A DNA stretch of 64,000 nucleotides from Pseudomonas putida (GTDB lineage: Bacteria > Pseudomonadota > Gammaproteobacteria > Pseudomonadales > Pseudomonadaceae). Position 1 is the first letter of the stretch. Every line of letters begins with the position of its first letter. The translations under genes and the position numbers were made by a program. This document shows positions 33,874 to 44,757 of the stretch, one piece after another. The stretch spans positions 1 to 64,000 of the forward strand of contig NZ_SMTE01000018.1 of assembly GCF_004357765.1 (NCBI RefSeq), read 5' to 3'. Below the pieces are notes generated by a model. The model had not been told where the DNA came from, made no database searches, and was given only the letters and a program-made list of their open reading frames with translations.

Positions 33874-36315
33874 ATGGCCGCCCCCGTCCTTCCTCCCTTC
33901 CGCCCGCGGTTCGCTACCGCCGCCACGTTGCTCGGCATGCTCGGGCTCGCCGGTTGTCAGATGGGTGTGCAACAGGACAGTGTGCCTCCCACCACTGGGG
34001 TCCAACCGCTCAAGGGACTGGCGCAGAATGTGTCGGTCCGTCGCAATGCGATGGGCGCCCCGCTGATCGAAAGCAGCAGCTTCCATGACGCCCTGTTCAG
34101 CCTGGGCTACGTGCATGCAGGCGATCGCCTGCAACAGATGGTGGCTATGCGCCTGCTGGCCCAAGGCCGCCTGGCCGAACTCGCCGGCCCCGAAGCATTG
34201 GACATCGACCGCCTGATGCGCGCCGCCAACCTCAAGCAGAGCGCGGCGCGGCAGTATGCCGATGCTTCGCCACGGCTGAAGCGATTCTTCGAGGTGTACG
34301 CCCGTGGCGTCAACGCCTACCTGTTCCGCTACCGCGACAAGCTACCGGCTGAACTGGCCAACCGTGGTTACCGCCCCGAGTACTGGAAGCCGGAAGACTG
34401 CGTGTTGGTGTTCAATCTGTACGCTCTCAGCCAGTCGGTGAACCTGCAGGAAGAACTCAGCGCCCTGACCCTGGCGCAGCAGGTCGGCCCCGACAAGCTG
34501 GCCTGGCTGCTGCCCGGCGCGCCCGATGAGCCGCTGGCCGAAGCAGAACTGGACAAGCTCAAGGGCCTGTCTTTGTCCACTCAACTGCCGGGATTGTCGG
34601 CCTTGGCCGCCGCCAGCCAGAAACTGGCCGACCTCGACCTGCTCGGCAGCCCCGGCTCAGCCAATCTCGCCCTCGGGCCGCAACGCAGTCGCAGCGGCAA
34701 GAGCCTGCTGGCCAGTGACAGCCGCGCCACCTGGGCCCTGAGCCCGGTGCAGATCAACACCCGCAAGTATCAGGTGGCCGGTCTGTCGCTGCCAGGCCTG
34801 CCGATCGTGCTGGCCGGCTACAACGGCAAACTGGCCTGGAGCAGCAGCGCAGTGATGGCCGACAACCAGGACCTGTACCTGGAGCAGCTGCGACACCAGG
34901 GTGGTCAGCTCACCTACCTGGCCGATGGCAAGTGGCTGCCGGCCCGTTCGCGTAGCGAAACCTTCTTCGTGCGTGGCCAGCGCCCGCTGCGCGAGGTGAT
35001 GTACGACACCCGCCACGGCACCCTCTTGGCCCAGCCCGGCAATGCCAGCCTGGGCCTGGCCTTGAACCTGACGGCGCCGCAGGGCGATCGTAGCCTGGAC
35101 GCCCTGTTCGACTTGACCCGCGCGCAAAATATCGAGCGTGCCTTCGACAGCACCCGCGAGGTGACCAGCGCCGCGCTGAACTTCGTCTTCGCCGAGCCCG
35201 AGCACATCGGCTGGCAGGTCAGCGGTCGCTACCCCAACCGCCGCGAAGGCCAGGGCCTGTTGCCTTCCCCGGGCTGGGACGGGCGCTATGACTGGGATGG
35301 CTACGCCGACCCGATGCTCCACCCTTACGACCAGGACCCGCCCGCAGGCTGGATCGCCCACGCCAACCAGCGCAGCCTGCCTCGCGGCTATGGCATGCAA
35401 CTGTCCAGCACCTGGTACTACCCCGAACGCGCCGAGCGCCTGGCGCAGTTGCTCGGTAACGGTCGTCACGACAGCCGCAGCCTGATGGCGGTGCAAAACG
35501 ACCAGACCACTCTGATGGCAGAAAAGCTCAAGCAGATGCTCGAGGCCCCCGGCATGGCTCAACCGCTGCAACAGGCCATCGCCAAGCTGCCGACGGTCGA
35601 GCGCGACCGGGCGCACCATGCCCTGGCCCGGCTCAAGGCGTTCGATGGCCGCCTGAGCCCGGTCTCGGCGGATGCCGCTCTGTATGAGCTGTTCCTCCAG
35701 GAGGTGACCCGGCAGACCTTCCTCGATGATCTCGGCCCGGAAAACGGCCCGGTCTGGCAGGCCTTCGCCAGCAATGCCCGGTTGTCCTATTCGGCCCAGG
35801 CCGACCATTTGCTCAGCCGCGACGACAGCCCTTTCTGGGATGACCGCACCACCGCAGAGAAGGAAGACAAGCCGACGATTCTCGCCCGTAGTCTGGCAGC
35901 AGCCGTTGATGTCGGGATGACCCGCCTGGGCAGCGACATGCGCACCTGGCAATGGGGCAAGCTGCACCAGTACCGCTGGCCGGCCCCCACTTACCATGGC
36001 CTGGGCGACAACATCAGCCGCTCGCCAATGGCGGCCGGTGGCGACTTCAGCACCCTGGCGCTGACGCCTTATGCCTGGGGCCGTGATTTCGACACCTACC
36101 TACCGGCCTCGGCGCGGATGATCGTCGATTTCGGCCAGAGCGAACCGCTGCAGATACTGACCAGCAGCGGCCAGTCCGGCAACCCAGCCAGCAAGCACTT
36201 CGCTGACGGTCTGGACGCCTGGTTCCAGGGGCGCTTCAGCAGCCTGCCGTTGCAGCCGCAGAATTTCTCCCGGGCATATGGCAACCAGCGCTTGACGTTG
36301 GTGCCGGGGCGGTGA
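33874..36315 (+). CDS. Penicillin acylase-family Ntn-hydrolase, predicted lipoprotein
   Basis: An 813-residue protein. A signal with lipobox GLAGC (Cys near residue 28) means it is probably membrane-anchored, unlike soluble periplasmic acylases. The alpha-chain region (about 60-240) carries [20 protein letters not shown]. The autocleavage site is probably GSANLALG near residue 262, making Ser the new N-terminus of the beta chain, followed by SGKSLLASD. The SN(A/N)W-type start of most relatives is altered here to SANL. Members include AHL and antibiotic acylases such as PvdQ/QuiP; substrate unknown. AGGAG precedes ATG. Confidence 0.85.
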   Translation: MAAPVLPPFRPRFATAATLLGMLGLAGCQMGVQQDSVPPTTGVQPLKGLAQNVSVRRNAMGAPLIESSSFHDALFSLGYVHAGDRLQQMVAMRLLAQGRLAELAGPEALDIDRLMRAANLKQSAARQYADASPRLKRFFEVYARGVNAYLFRYRDKLPAELANRGYRPEYWKPEDCVLVFNLYALSQSVNLQEELSALTLAQQVGPDKLAWLLPGAPDEPLAEAELDKLKGLSLSTQLPGLSALAAASQKLADLDLLGSPGSANLALGPQRSRSGKSLLASDSRATWALSPVQINTRKYQVAGLSLPGLPIVLAGYNGKLAWSSSAVMADNQDLYLEQLRHQGGQLTYLADGKWLPARSRSETFFVRGQRPLREVMYDTRHGTLLAQPGNASLGLALNLTAPQGDRSLDALFDLTRAQNIERAFDSTREVTSAALNFVFAEPEHIGWQVSGRYPNRREGQGLLPSPGWDGRYDWDGYADPMLHPYDQDPPAGWIAHANQRSLPRGYGMQLSSTWYYPERAERLAQLLGNGRHDSRSLMAVQNDQTTLMAEKLKQMLEAPGMAQPLQQAIAKLPTVERDRAHHALARLKAFDGRLSPVSADAALYELFLQEVTRQTFLDDLGPENGPVWQAFASNARLSYSAQADHLLSRDDSPFWDDRTTAEKEDKPTILARSLAAAVDVGMTRLGSDMRTWQWGKLHQYRWPAPTYHGLGDNISRSPMAAGGDFSTLALTPYAWGRDFDTYLPASARMIVDFGQSEPLQILTSSGQSGNPASKHFADGLDAWFQGRFSSLPLQPQNFSRAYGNQRLTLVPGR

Positions 36316-36349
36316 GGGTGCACGGGGGTTGAATGTTGCGGTGTTCTTC

Positions 36350-36363
36350 AGATCGAGCGCCGC
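36350..36363 (+). repeat. Partial copy of the dispersed repeat
   Basis: AGATCGAGCGCCGC is identical to the last 14 bases of the repeat at 16323-16355. It is only a fragment; the following bases differ. Confidence 0.4.
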
Positions 36364-36464
36364 CCCAACAAATATCGCCAGGCGCCCCCCGAAAAAATCC
36401 CACCCGAACTTCCCAACCGCACCACCGCTCCTAACTGGTAAGCCCTCAACCAGCAGGCAGCACC

Positions 36465-37481
36465 ATGGATCTCGTCATCGCCCGCCCCGAAGGACTGTAC
36501 TGCCCGCCCGGTGATTTCTATATCGATCCCTGGCGGCCGGTGGAGCGCGCGGTGATCACCCATGGTCATGGCGATCACGCTCGAACCGGCAATCGCCACT
36601 ACCTCACTGCCGCTCCCGGCGCCGGTATCCTGCGCAGCCGCCTCGGTCAGGACATCGACCTGCAGACATTGCCCTACGGTGAACGCCTGCTGCACCACGG
36701 CGTCACCCTCAGCCTGCATCCGGCCGGTCATGTCCTGGGCTCGGCACAGGTGCGCCTGGAATACCAGGGCGAGGTCTGGGTGGCGTCCGGTGATTACAAG
36801 GTCGAGCCGGACGCCACCTGTACCCCGTTCGAGCCCGTGCGTTGTCACACCTTCATCACCGAATCCACCTTTGGTCTGCCGATCTACCGCTGGCCGGCGC
36901 AAACCGAACTGTTCGCCGAAATCAACGCCTGGTGGCGCGCCAACCGTGACCAGGGCAAGGCTTCGGTGTTGTTCTGCTACGCCTTTGGCAAGGCTCAGCG
37001 CATCCTTCACGCGCTGGATCCGGACATCGGCCCGATCCTGGTGCACGGCGCGGTCGAGCCACTGAACAAGGTCTACCGTGAAGCCGGGGTGCACCTGCCT
37101 CAGACCATCCATGCCAGCGACGTGCCGCGTAACGACCCGCAGATGCGCCAGGCCCTGGTGCTGGCCCCTCCCTCGGCCGGTGGCAGCAGCTGGATGCGTC
37201 GTTTCGGCGATTACAGCGATGCCTTCGCCAGCGGCTGGATGCGCTTGCGTGGCACACGGCGACGGCGCGGGGTCGATCGCGGCTTCGTCCTCTCCGATCA
37301 TGCCGATTGGCCCGGACTGTTATGGGCCATTGGCCAGACCGGCGCCGAACGGGTGATGGTCACGCACGGTTCGGTCAATGTACTGGTGCGCTACCTCAAC
37401 GAGCAGGGCCTGGATGCTCGTGCCTTCGTCACCGAATACGGCGAGGAAGACGATGCCACCGCCGCGGAGCCGGAGGCATGA
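36465..37481 (+). CDS. Ligase-associated DNA exonuclease (metallo-beta-lactamase fold)
   Basis: A 338-residue protein of the metallo-beta-lactamase/beta-CASP family (COG1236-like). The metal-binding motif is THGHGDHAR (about 28-36), with HPAGHVLGSAQV, ASGDYKVEPD and LSDHADWPG as further metal and catalytic motifs. In this gene neighbourhood it is the 'ligase-associated DNA exonuclease'. Its stop overlaps the ligase start (ATGA), so the two are translationally coupled. Cytosolic DNA repair enzyme acting with ligase, helicase and PdeM. Confidence 0.93.
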   Translation: MDLVIARPEGLYCPPGDFYIDPWRPVERAVITHGHGDHARTGNRHYLTAAPGAGILRSRLGQDIDLQTLPYGERLLHHGVTLSLHPAGHVLGSAQVRLEYQGEVWVASGDYKVEPDATCTPFEPVRCHTFITESTFGLPIYRWPAQTELFAEINAWWRANRDQGKASVLFCYAFGKAQRILHALDPDIGPILVHGAVEPLNKVYREAGVHLPQTIHASDVPRNDPQMRQALVLAPPSAGGSSWMRRFGDYSDAFASGWMRLRGTRRRRGVDRGFVLSDHADWPGLLWAIGQTGAERVMVTHGSVNVLVRYLNEQGLDARAFVTEYGEEDDATAAEPEA

Positions 37482-39136
37482 AGGCCTTCGCCGAACTCTA
37501 TCTGCGCCTGGATGCGACCACCTCGAGCAACGCCAAGCTCGAGGCTCTGCGCGATTACTTCGCCAGCGCCGCCCCCGAGGACGCCGCTTGGGCCGTGTAC
37601 TTCCTCGCCGGCGGACGCCCGCGGCAACTGGTGCCGACTCGCCTGCTGCGCGAACTGGCCATCGCCCTCGCAGGGCTGCCGGACTGGCTGTTCGAGGAAA
37701 GCTACCAAGCGGTGGGCGACCTGGCCGAAACGATCTCGCTGCTACTACCAGAGCAGTCCCATGTCAGCGACGACGGGCTGGCGCATTGGGTGGAAAACCA
37801 CCTGCTGCCGCTACGCGCGATGCCCGCTGAGGAGATCCAGCAGCGCCTGCCACCGCTTTGGGGGCAATTGGATCGGCCGAGCCTGATGCTCTGCCTCAAG
37901 TTGATCACCGGCAGTTTCCGCGTCGGTGTGTCGAAACTGCTGGTCACCCGCGCCCTCGCCCAACTCGCCGATCTCGACGCCAAGCGGGTGGCCCAGCGCT
38001 TGGTGGGCTACACCGACATCAGCCACCGTCCAAGCGCCGAGGGCTACCTGAAGCTGATCGCGGCTGAGAGCGCCGACGAACACAGCCAGCGCGGTGGCCA
38101 GCCCTATCCGTTTTTCCTCGCCCATGCGCTGCAAGCCCCTGCCGAACAGTTCGACACCCTGCTCGGACCACCCAGCGACTGGCAGATCGAATGGAAGTGG
38201 GACGGTATCCGCGCCCAGGTGGTCAAGCGCGATGGGCAGGTATGGATATGGTCACGTGGCGAAGAGCTGGTCACGGAGCGCTTTCCCGAGCTGCATGGGT
38301 TCGCCCAGGCCCTGCCAGATGGCGTCGTGCTCGACGGCGAGATCCTGGTCTGGAAGGCCGCCAACGGTACCGACACGCCCGCCGTGCAGCCCTTCGCTCT
38401 GCTCCAGCAACGCCTGGGCCGTAAGACCCTGGGCAAGAAGCTGCTGGCCGACGCTCCAGTGGTGCTGCAAGCCTACGACCTGCTCGAGTGGCAGGGCGAG
38501 GACTGGCGCAATCGGCCACAGTATGCCCGCCGCATGCAACTGGAACGCCTGGTCGAGGCGTATCCGCTCGCGCCCTTGCTGTTGTCTCCGTTGCTCGCCG
38601 GCGCCGACTGGGCCGACCTCGCCCGCCAGCGCGAGCAGTCCCGCAGCCTGGGCGTCGAAGGACTGATGCTGAAACAGCGTGAGGCCCTCTACGGCGTAGG
38701 CCGGACCAAGGACATGGGTCTTTGGTGGAAATGGAAGATCGACCCGTTCAGCGTGGACGCGGTGTTGATTTATGCCCAGCGCGGCCATGGCCGTCGCGCC
38801 AGTCTCTACAGTGACTATACCTTCGCCGTGTGGGATGCACCGGCCGGCACGCCCGAGCGAAAGTTGGTGCCCTTTGCCAAAGCCTATTCCGGGCTCAGCG
38901 ACGCAGAGATGCGCAAGGTCGATGCCATCATCCGCAAGACCACGGTGGAAACCTTCGGCCCGGTGCGCAGCGTCAGCCCAACCCTGGTGTTCGAACTGGG
39001 CTTCGAAGGCATTGCGCTGTCCAAGCGTCACAAGAGCGGAATTGCCGTGCGCTTTCCTCGCATGTTGCGCTGGCGTCAGGACAAACCGGTGGACGAAGCC
39101 GATGACCTGGCGACCTTGCAGGCGCTGCTGGCCTGA
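37478..39136 (+). CDS. ATP-dependent DNA ligase
   Basis: A 552-residue ligase. An N-terminal helical DNA-binding domain (about 1-205) is followed by the nucleotidyltransferase domain, whose motif I is EWKWDGIRAQ with the adenylated Lys at 240. Later motifs are LDGEILVW, GVEGLMLK and LWWKWKIDP, with a C-terminal OB fold ending FPRMLRWRQDKP. It seals nicks using ATP, separately from the NAD-dependent LigA. It starts four bases inside the exonuclease gene. The longer frame to 37307 is rejected. Confidence 0.95.
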   Translation: MKAFAELYLRLDATTSSNAKLEALRDYFASAAPEDAAWAVYFLAGGRPRQLVPTRLLRELAIALAGLPDWLFEESYQAVGDLAETISLLLPEQSHVSDDGLAHWVENHLLPLRAMPAEEIQQRLPPLWGQLDRPSLMLCLKLITGSFRVGVSKLLVTRALAQLADLDAKRVAQRLVGYTDISHRPSAEGYLKLIAAESADEHSQRGGQPYPFFLAHALQAPAEQFDTLLGPPSDWQIEWKWDGIRAQVVKRDGQVWIWSRGEELVTERFPELHGFAQALPDGVVLDGEILVWKAANGTDTPAVQPFALLQQRLGRKTLGKKLLADAPVVLQAYDLLEWQGEDWRNRPQYARRMQLERLVEAYPLAPLLLSPLLAGADWADLARQREQSRSLGVEGLMLKQREALYGVGRTKDMGLWWKWKIDPFSVDAVLIYAQRGHGRRASLYSDYTFAVWDAPAGTPERKLVPFAKAYSGLSDAEMRKVDAIIRKTTVETFGPVRSVSPTLVFELGFEGIALSKRHKSGIAVRFPRMLRWRQDKPVDEADDLATLQALLA

Positions 39137-39255
39137 GCTGGGACGTCGACCGGTCGACGATACGCGAAACGGTGAAGCACAATCGACCAAACTGTGCTTC
39201 TATCTTTCTGCCGACCCGTGTCGCAGACCGTTTTCGCCACGCAGCCAGGACCACC

Positions 39256-40371
39256 ATGCACCATTCGACCCACGACCTGCTCTCTCCCGTACCCGGCATC
39301 ACCCGACAGCTCCACAGCTTTCACTTCGGCCCCCGGGGTGGTGGCAAGGTGTACATCCAGGCCTCTCTGCACGCCGACGAACTGCCTGGCATGCTGGTAG
39401 CCTGGCACCTGAAACGCCGCCTGACCGACCTGGAACACCAAGGTCGTCTGCAGCGGGAAATCGTATTGGTGCCGGTGGCCAATCCGGTCGGCCTAGAGCA
39501 GGTACTGCTGGATGCACCGCTGGGGCGCTTCGAACTACAGAGCGGCGAGAATTTCAACCGCAACTTCGTCGACCTGTCCGACAGCATCGGCGACCTGATC
39601 GATGGCCACCTGACCCAGGATCCCGCCCACAACATCGCGCTGATTCGCGAATACCTGCGCCGCGGCCTGGATGCCCATCCGGTGCACACGCCGCTGCAAT
39701 CCCAGCGCCTGACCTTGCAGCGCCTGGCCTGCGACGCGGACATCGTGCTCGACCTGCACTGCGACTTCGAAGCCGTCGAACACCTCTACACCACACCCGA
39801 GGCATGGCCGCAGGTCGAACCCCTGGCCCGCTACCTCGGTGCCCAGGCCAGCCTGCTGGCCACCGACTCGGGCGGGCAATCGTTCGACGAATGCTTCAGC
39901 CTGGTCTGGTGGCAGTTGCAGCAGCGCTTCGGCAAACGCTATCCGATTCCTCTGGGCAGCTTCTCGGTCACCGTCGAGCTTCGCGGCCAGGCCGATGTCA
40001 GCCACGAACTGGCGGGCAAGGACTGCCAAGCCATCCTCGACTTTCTCACCCATGCCGGGGTGATCGAAGGTCCCGTCCCACCGCTGCCGTCCCTGGCACG
40101 TGCTGCAACGCCGCTGGCTGCAGTCGAGCCGGTGGCGGCGCCGCTCGGCGGCCTGCTGGTCTATCATGCACGCCCCGGACAGTTCCTCGAAGCCGGCCAG
40201 CTGATCGCCGAAGTCATCGATCCGCTCAATGATCGGGTCACGCCCGTGCATACCGGCCAGGCCGGACTGTTGTATGCGCGCAGCGTCCGACGGATGGCCA
40301 CCACCGGCATGGTCATCGCCCACGTCGCAGGCGAAGACGTGTGCCGCAGCGGCTACCTGCTGGCCAACTGA
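39256..40371 (+). CDS. Succinylglutamate desuccinylase/aspartoacylase-family protein
   Basis: A 371-residue zinc carboxypeptidase-like amidohydrolase. The HADE motif in QASLHADELPG (about 38-48) supplies the His and Glu zinc ligands. NPVGLEQ, SGENFNRNF and VLDLHCD follow, and a C-terminal beta-rich domain (PLGGLLVYHARPGQFLEAGQ) resembles biotinyl-like folds in AstE relatives. AGGA precedes the start at 39256; the earlier in-frame start at 39172 has none. It sits between the DNA ligase and helicase genes with gaps of 119 and 67 bp, so it is not translationally coupled to them. Substrate unknown; a deacylase is likely. Confidence 0.85.
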   Translation: MHHSTHDLLSPVPGITRQLHSFHFGPRGGGKVYIQASLHADELPGMLVAWHLKRRLTDLEHQGRLQREIVLVPVANPVGLEQVLLDAPLGRFELQSGENFNRNFVDLSDSIGDLIDGHLTQDPAHNIALIREYLRRGLDAHPVHTPLQSQRLTLQRLACDADIVLDLHCDFEAVEHLYTTPEAWPQVEPLARYLGAQASLLATDSGGQSFDECFSLVWWQLQQRFGKRYPIPLGSFSVTVELRGQADVSHELAGKDCQAILDFLTHAGVIEGPVPPLPSLARAATPLAAVEPVAAPLGGLLVYHARPGQFLEAGQLIAEVIDPLNDRVTPVHTGQAGLLYARSVRRMATTGMVIAHVAGEDVCRSGYLLAN

Positions 40372-40438
40372 TCCGGTAAAACCAAAACGCCTGGGGCGCG
40401 GTCTGTAGAAGCACACCCTGCCAAGGATGCTTTGCTCG

Positions 40439-42883
40439 ATGCCCGCCTCCTCCGACCTCGCCAATGCCTGGTTCGCAACCCGTGGCTGGACACCGTTCGC
40501 GTTCCAGCGCCGGGTCTGGGCGGCGGTCGAACGAGGCGAGTCGGGTTTGCTGCATGCCAGCACCGGTGCTGGCAAGACCTACGCCGTCTGGCTGGCCGCG
40601 CTGCGCGCCTTCGCCAACTCACCTGGCGGACGCCTGCCCGCGCCGTTGCGCGTGTTATGGATCACCCCCATGCGCGCGTTGGCTGCCGACACCGTCCGTG
40701 CGCTGCAGGCGCCGCTGGATGAACTCGAGCTGAACTGGACCGTCGGCGTGCGCAGTGGCGATACCGGCAGCGCCGAACGCGCGCGCCAGGCGCGACGTTT
40801 GCCCAGTGCCCTGATCACCACGCCGGAAAGCCTGACCCTGCTGATGACCCGCACCCAGGCCAGCGAGGACTTCGCCAGCCTGCGCCTGGTCGTCGTGGAC
40901 GAGTGGCACGAATTGCTCGGCAACAAGCGTGGCGTGCAACTGCAACTGGCCCTGGCACGCCTGCGCCGCTGGCATCCCGAACTGGTGGTCTGGGGGCTGT
41001 CGGCGACCCTGGGCAACCTGCAGCACGCGCTCGACGTGCTGGTGCCCGCTGGCGGGCGGCTGATCGAGGGTCGCCAGGACAAGCGCCTGCTGGTCGACAC
41101 CTTGCTTCCAGAGGCCATCGAGCGCTTCCCTTGGGCCGGGCACATGGGCCTGAAAATGCTCGCCCAGGTCGCGACCGAAATCGACACCAGCGCCAGCACC
41201 CTGGTGTTCACCAACACCCGTGCCCAGGCCGAGCTCTGGTACCAGGCGCTGCTCGACGCACGACCCGACTGGGCGGGGCTGATCGCCTTGCACCACGCCT
41301 CACTGGCCCGCGACACACGCGACTGGGTCGAACGCAGCCTCAAGCAGGGCACATTGAAGGCCGTGGTATGCACGTCCAGCCTCGACCTGGGCGTGGACTT
41401 TCTACCGGTCGAACGGGTGTTGCAAATCGGCTCGGCCAAGGGGATCGCCCGCCTGATGCAACGTGCTGGCCGCTCTGGCCATGCGCCGGGGCGGCCGTCG
41501 CGCATCACGCTCGTACCCACCCACAGCCTGGAGCTGGTCGAGGCAGCCGCAGCGCGCAGTGCCCTTGCCGCCGGCCATATCGAGGCGCGCCAGTCGCCGC
41601 GCCTGAGCATGGACGTGTTGGTCCAGCACTTGGTCAGCATGGCCTTGGGCAGCGGTTTTCGCCCGTCGGAACTGCTGTCCGAGGTACGCAGCACCTGGGC
41701 CTTCCGGGAATTACGCGACAGCCAGTGGCAGTGGGCGCTGGACTTCGTCCGCCATGGCGGCAATTCGCTGAGCGCCTACCCCGACTACCAGCGCGTCGAG
41801 GCCCAACCCGACGGGTTCTGGCGGGTCGCCAGCGAACGCCTGGCGCGGCGTCATCGGATGGGCATCGGCACCATCGTCAGTGACGCCAGCCTGCAGCTCA
41901 AGTATTGGAGCAAGGGGGGCGGTGGCAAACACCTGGGCAGCGTGGAAGAAGCCTTCATCGCCCGCCTGCGCCCCGGCGACACCTTGTTGTTCGCCGGCCG
42001 GGTGCTGGAATTGGTGCGCGTGGAGAACATGACCGCCTACGTGCGCCGCAGTACCTCACGCAAGGCGGCGGTGGCACGTTGGAACGGCGGGCGCATGCCA
42101 CTGTCCAGCGAGCTGGCCGACGCCCTGGTCGCACAGCTCGACGCCGCAGCACGAGGCCGCTACGACAGCCCGGAAATGCGCGCCGTGCGCCCCTTGCTCA
42201 CGCTCCAATCCCAGTGGTCAGCGCTGCCCACGCAGCGGACGCTGCTGGCCGAGACTCTGACCACGCGCCAGGGCTCGCACTTGTTCCTCTACCCCTTCGC
42301 CGGGCGCATGGCCAACCTGGGCCTGGCCAATCTGATCGCCTGGCGCGTGAGCCGGGTACAGCCGCTGTCGGTGTCGATCGCGGTGAGCGACTATGGTTTC
42401 GAACTGCTCAGTCCCAGTGACGTGGATTGGGCCAGGTGCCTTCCCGCTGCGCTGTCGACCGAACACTTGCTGGAGGACGTGCTGGCCAGCCTCAACGCGG
42501 GGGAAATGGCGCTGCGACGGTTTCGCGAGATTGCGCAGATTTCCGGCCTGGTTTTCGGCGGTTACCCCGCCGCACAAAAAAGCACGCGGCAGATCCAAGC
42601 TTCCAGCGGGTTGTTCTACGAAGTGTTTCGTAAGCACGATACCGACAACCTGCTGCTCGGTCAGGCGCGGGATGAGGTGCTGCGCGAGGAGTTGGAAATC
42701 GAACGCCTGCAGCGCCATTTGCTGGACATGAGTCAATTGCAACTGGACCTGCACCCGCTGCGGCGCCCTGGCCCACTGGCCTTCACCTTGCTGGTCGAGG
42801 GCATGCGCGAGACGCTGAGCACTGAAAAGCTGGCGGACCGCATTGCGCGCATGGTTTCGGATCTGGAGAAACTGGCGGAATGA
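40439..42883 (+). CDS. Ligase-associated Lhr-type DEXH-box helicase
   Basis: An 814-residue superfamily-2 helicase of the Lhr-core type. Walker A is HASTGAGKT (about 43-51), motif II is [11 protein letters not shown] (DEWH), motif III is GLSATLGN, and motif VI is [12 protein letters not shown] winged-helix and the Lhr-specific C-terminal domain follow. Lhr-core enzymes move 3'-5' along ssDNA and unwind DNA or RNA:DNA hybrids; the P. putida homologue has been studied as part of this cluster. The start at 40439 is preferred because 40427 lacks a ribosome site. It overlaps pdeM by four bases. Confidence 0.95.
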   Translation: MPASSDLANAWFATRGWTPFAFQRRVWAAVERGESGLLHASTGAGKTYAVWLAALRAFANSPGGRLPAPLRVLWITPMRALAADTVRALQAPLDELELNWTVGVRSGDTGSAERARQARRLPSALITTPESLTLLMTRTQASEDFASLRLVVVDEWHELLGNKRGVQLQLALARLRRWHPELVVWGLSATLGNLQHALDVLVPAGGRLIEGRQDKRLLVDTLLPEAIERFPWAGHMGLKMLAQVATEIDTSASTLVFTNTRAQAELWYQALLDARPDWAGLIALHHASLARDTRDWVERSLKQGTLKAVVCTSSLDLGVDFLPVERVLQIGSAKGIARLMQRAGRSGHAPGRPSRITLVPTHSLELVEAAAARSALAAGHIEARQSPRLSMDVLVQHLVSMALGSGFRPSELLSEVRSTWAFRELRDSQWQWALDFVRHGGNSLSAYPDYQRVEAQPDGFWRVASERLARRHRMGIGTIVSDASLQLKYWSKGGGGKHLGSVEEAFIARLRPGDTLLFAGRVLELVRVENMTAYVRRSTSRKAAVARWNGGRMPLSSELADALVAQLDAAARGRYDSPEMRAVRPLLTLQSQWSALPTQRTLLAETLTTRQGSHLFLYPFAGRMANLGLANLIAWRVSRVQPLSVSIAVSDYGFELLSPSDVDWARCLPAALSTEHLLEDVLASLNAGEMALRRFREIAQISGLVFGGYPAAQKSTRQIQASSGLFYEVFRKHDTDNLLLGQARDEVLREELEIERLQRHLLDMSQLQLDLHPLRRPGPLAFTLLVEGMRETLSTEKLADRIARMVSDLEKLAE

Positions 42884-43536
42884 ACTATCTGGCGATCGAA
42901 CATTGCGGCCAGACGCTCTGGTTACTGCCGGACAAGGCCCTCTACTGGCCGGCGCGCAAGGCCCTGCTGGTGGCAGACGTGCATATCGGCAAAGCCGCCA
43001 GCTACCGTGCGCTACACCAGCCGGTGCCTAGGGGCACCACCACCGCGACGCTGGCGCGCCTGGACACCTTGCTGGGCGAGTTGGATTGCCAGCAGTTGAT
43101 CGTGCTTGGCGACTTTCTCCATGCCCGGCACGCCCATGCCCCAGCGACCCTGGCCCGCCTGCGGGACTGGCGGGCACAGCATGCCGGGCTGCACATCGTG
43201 CTGGTACGCGGCAACCATGACCGCCATGCAGGCGACCCGCCAAGTGATCTGGGCATAGAAATGACCAACGAGCCCTGGCTGGTCGGACCGTTCGCCCTGT
43301 GTCACGAACCCGAGTCCCATCCCACCCACGCGGTGCTGGCAGGACACGTGCATCCGGTCTTCGTGTTACGCGGACGGGCCCGGCAGCGGTTGCGGCTGCC
43401 ATGCTTCGTGATCGATGCACGGGTCAGCCTGCTGCCGGCCTTTGGTGAGTTCACCGGAGGATGGACGGTCGCCCCTGCGTCGGGCGACCGGATATTTCTC
43501 GCAGGTGCCGATCGGGTCTGGGCACTGAAAGGCTGA
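42880..43536 (+). CDS. pdeM: Ligase-associated DNA damage response endonuclease PdeM
   Basis: A 218-residue calcineurin-like metallophosphoesterase. The motifs appear in order: ADVHIGK (DxH), LGDFLHAR (GD), RGNHDRHAG (GNHD), LCHEPES and GHVHPVF (GHxH). Relatives in this cluster are Mn-dependent DNA endonucleases. Its ATG overlaps the Lhr helicase stop (ATGA), so it is coupled to the helicase. Together with the exonuclease, ligase and helicase it forms a nucleic-acid repair module. Confidence 0.95.
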   Translation: MNYLAIEHCGQTLWLLPDKALYWPARKALLVADVHIGKAASYRALHQPVPRGTTTATLARLDTLLGELDCQQLIVLGDFLHARHAHAPATLARLRDWRAQHAGLHIVLVRGNHDRHAGDPPSDLGIEMTNEPWLVGPFALCHEPESHPTHAVLAGHVHPVFVLRGRARQRLRLPCFVIDARVSLLPAFGEFTGGWTVAPASGDRIFLAGADRVWALKG

Positions 43537-43764
43537 TCAGGCCACCGGTGCAGGTGGAGGATCGTCCGGCAGGGTGGGCTCACCGGGCTCCATAGGCGGG
43601 TCGTCGCCGGGTTGCGGCGCGGGCGAAGGATCGGGATCGGGCTGTCCCGGGATGCCGCCTGCGTGCATCGGCAGCGGATGCGCCAGCAGGCTCCAGGCCA
43701 GCAGGCCGACCTGGTTGGGCTGCAGTACAGCCAGCTTCGCGCTGATTGCGGGATCTAGTTTCAT
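43537..43764 (-). CDS. Small hypothetical protein with Pro/Asp-rich tail
   Basis: A 75-residue protein starting MKLDPAISAKLAVLQPNQVG. The first 35 residues could form a short helical domain (KLAVLQPNQVGLLAWSLLAHPLP). The rest is low-complexity Pro, Asp, Gly and Glu (PGQPDPDPSPAPQPGDDPPMEPGEP). AGGAG lies six bases before ATG, which supports translation. It abuts the pdeM stop from the opposite strand. No function recognised. Confidence 0.65.
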   Translation of the reverse strand: MKLDPAISAKLAVLQPNQVGLLAWSLLAHPLPMHAGGIPGQPDPDPSPAPQPGDDPPMEPGEPTLPDDPPPAPVA

Positions 43765-43863
43765 TGGCGACTCCTGACAGGGGCCGATACGCGTCATGCG
43801 CATTCGGCACTGTTCAAAGGGTTGGAGTGCCAATGCGGGAAGGAATTCCCCGCGCTCGTCGGC

Positions 43864-44430
43864 TCAGGTACGTGGCAGGGTAACGCCGCGCTGGCCCTGG
43901 TACTTGCCGCCACGGTCTTTGTAAGACACTTCGCACTCTTCATCGGATTCCAGGAACAGCATCTGTGCGACACCTTCGTTGGCATAGATCTTCGCCGGCA
44001 GCGTGGTGGTGTTGGAGAACTCCAAGGTCACGTGACCTTCCCACTCCGGCTCGAGGGGCGTGACGTTGACGATAATGCCGCAACGCGCGTAGGTGCTCTT
44101 GCCCAGGCAGATGGTCAGCACATTGCGCGGAATGCGGAAGTACTCGACGGTGCGGGCCAGGGCGAAGGAGTTCGGCGGGATGATGCAGACGTCGCTCTTG
44201 ACGTCGACGAAGCTGCCGGCGTCGAAGTTCTTGGGGTCGACAGTGGCCGAATTGATGTTGGTGAATACCTTGAATTCATCGGCGCAACGCACGTCGTAGC
44301 CGTAGCTGGAAACACCGAAGGAGATGACACGACTGTCGTGCTCGCCGCGCACCTGGCGCTCGACGAACGGTTCGATCATGCCGTGTTCCTGCGCCATGCG
44401 GCGAATCCACTTGTCCGATTTGATGCTCAT
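43864..44430 (-). CDS. dcd: dCTP deaminase
   Basis: A 188-residue enzyme of exact Dcd length. It deaminates dCTP to dUTP for thymidylate synthesis. Seen: [28 protein letters not shown], the active-site region [34 protein letters not shown] (residues about 105-138), and [17 protein letters not shown]. The in-frame upstream extension is unlike the family, so the start is put at 44430. Divergent from the cold-shock gene. Confidence 0.97.
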   Translation of the reverse strand: MSIKSDKWIRRMAQEHGMIEPFVERQVRGEHDSRVISFGVSSYGYDVRCADEFKVFTNINSATVDPKNFDAGSFVDVKSDVCIIPPNSFALARTVEYFRIPRNVLTICLGKSTYARCGIIVNVTPLEPEWEGHVTLEFSNTTTLPAKIYANEGVAQMLFLESDEECEVSYKDRGGKYQGQRGVTLPRT

Positions 44431-44757
44431 GGCGGGGGGAGTCCTGAAGAGTTGCGGGGAAAAAATCAACGCGCATCTTACCGGTCCCGGCGCCCAGGTT
44501 AAAGTTCCATGCCGCATCCCGCGCCGGACGGGGCCGCCACGGCCGCCGATCCGAATTTCTCTAAAGCGTCTTCTGGCCATTGGCAGGCCGCGGAAAGTGG
44601 GTTAAGGTGGCGCCACTGTGCTGCACGTGACACCGAGAATCTCTAGTTTGATGCACGATCCTGATCGGCCCATCGCTGAATTTTCTGCTCTCTTTGCGCT
44701 CAGTCCCGGGCAGGTTTTTTCCTGACCGTAATCAACTTTGTCCAAGGAGACAGAAAA
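44431..44757. other. Divergent region with cold-shock gene leader
   Basis: A 327-bp gap without a supported gene. It carries the dcd promoter side and the promoter and probable long 5' untranslated leader of the cold-shock gene. A short hairpin CAGG-T6-CCTG (44712-44725) and a strong AAGGAGA ribosome site (44744-44750) lie near the start codon. Long structured leaders are typical of csp mRNAs; the transcription start cannot be fixed from sequence alone. Confidence 0.5.
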
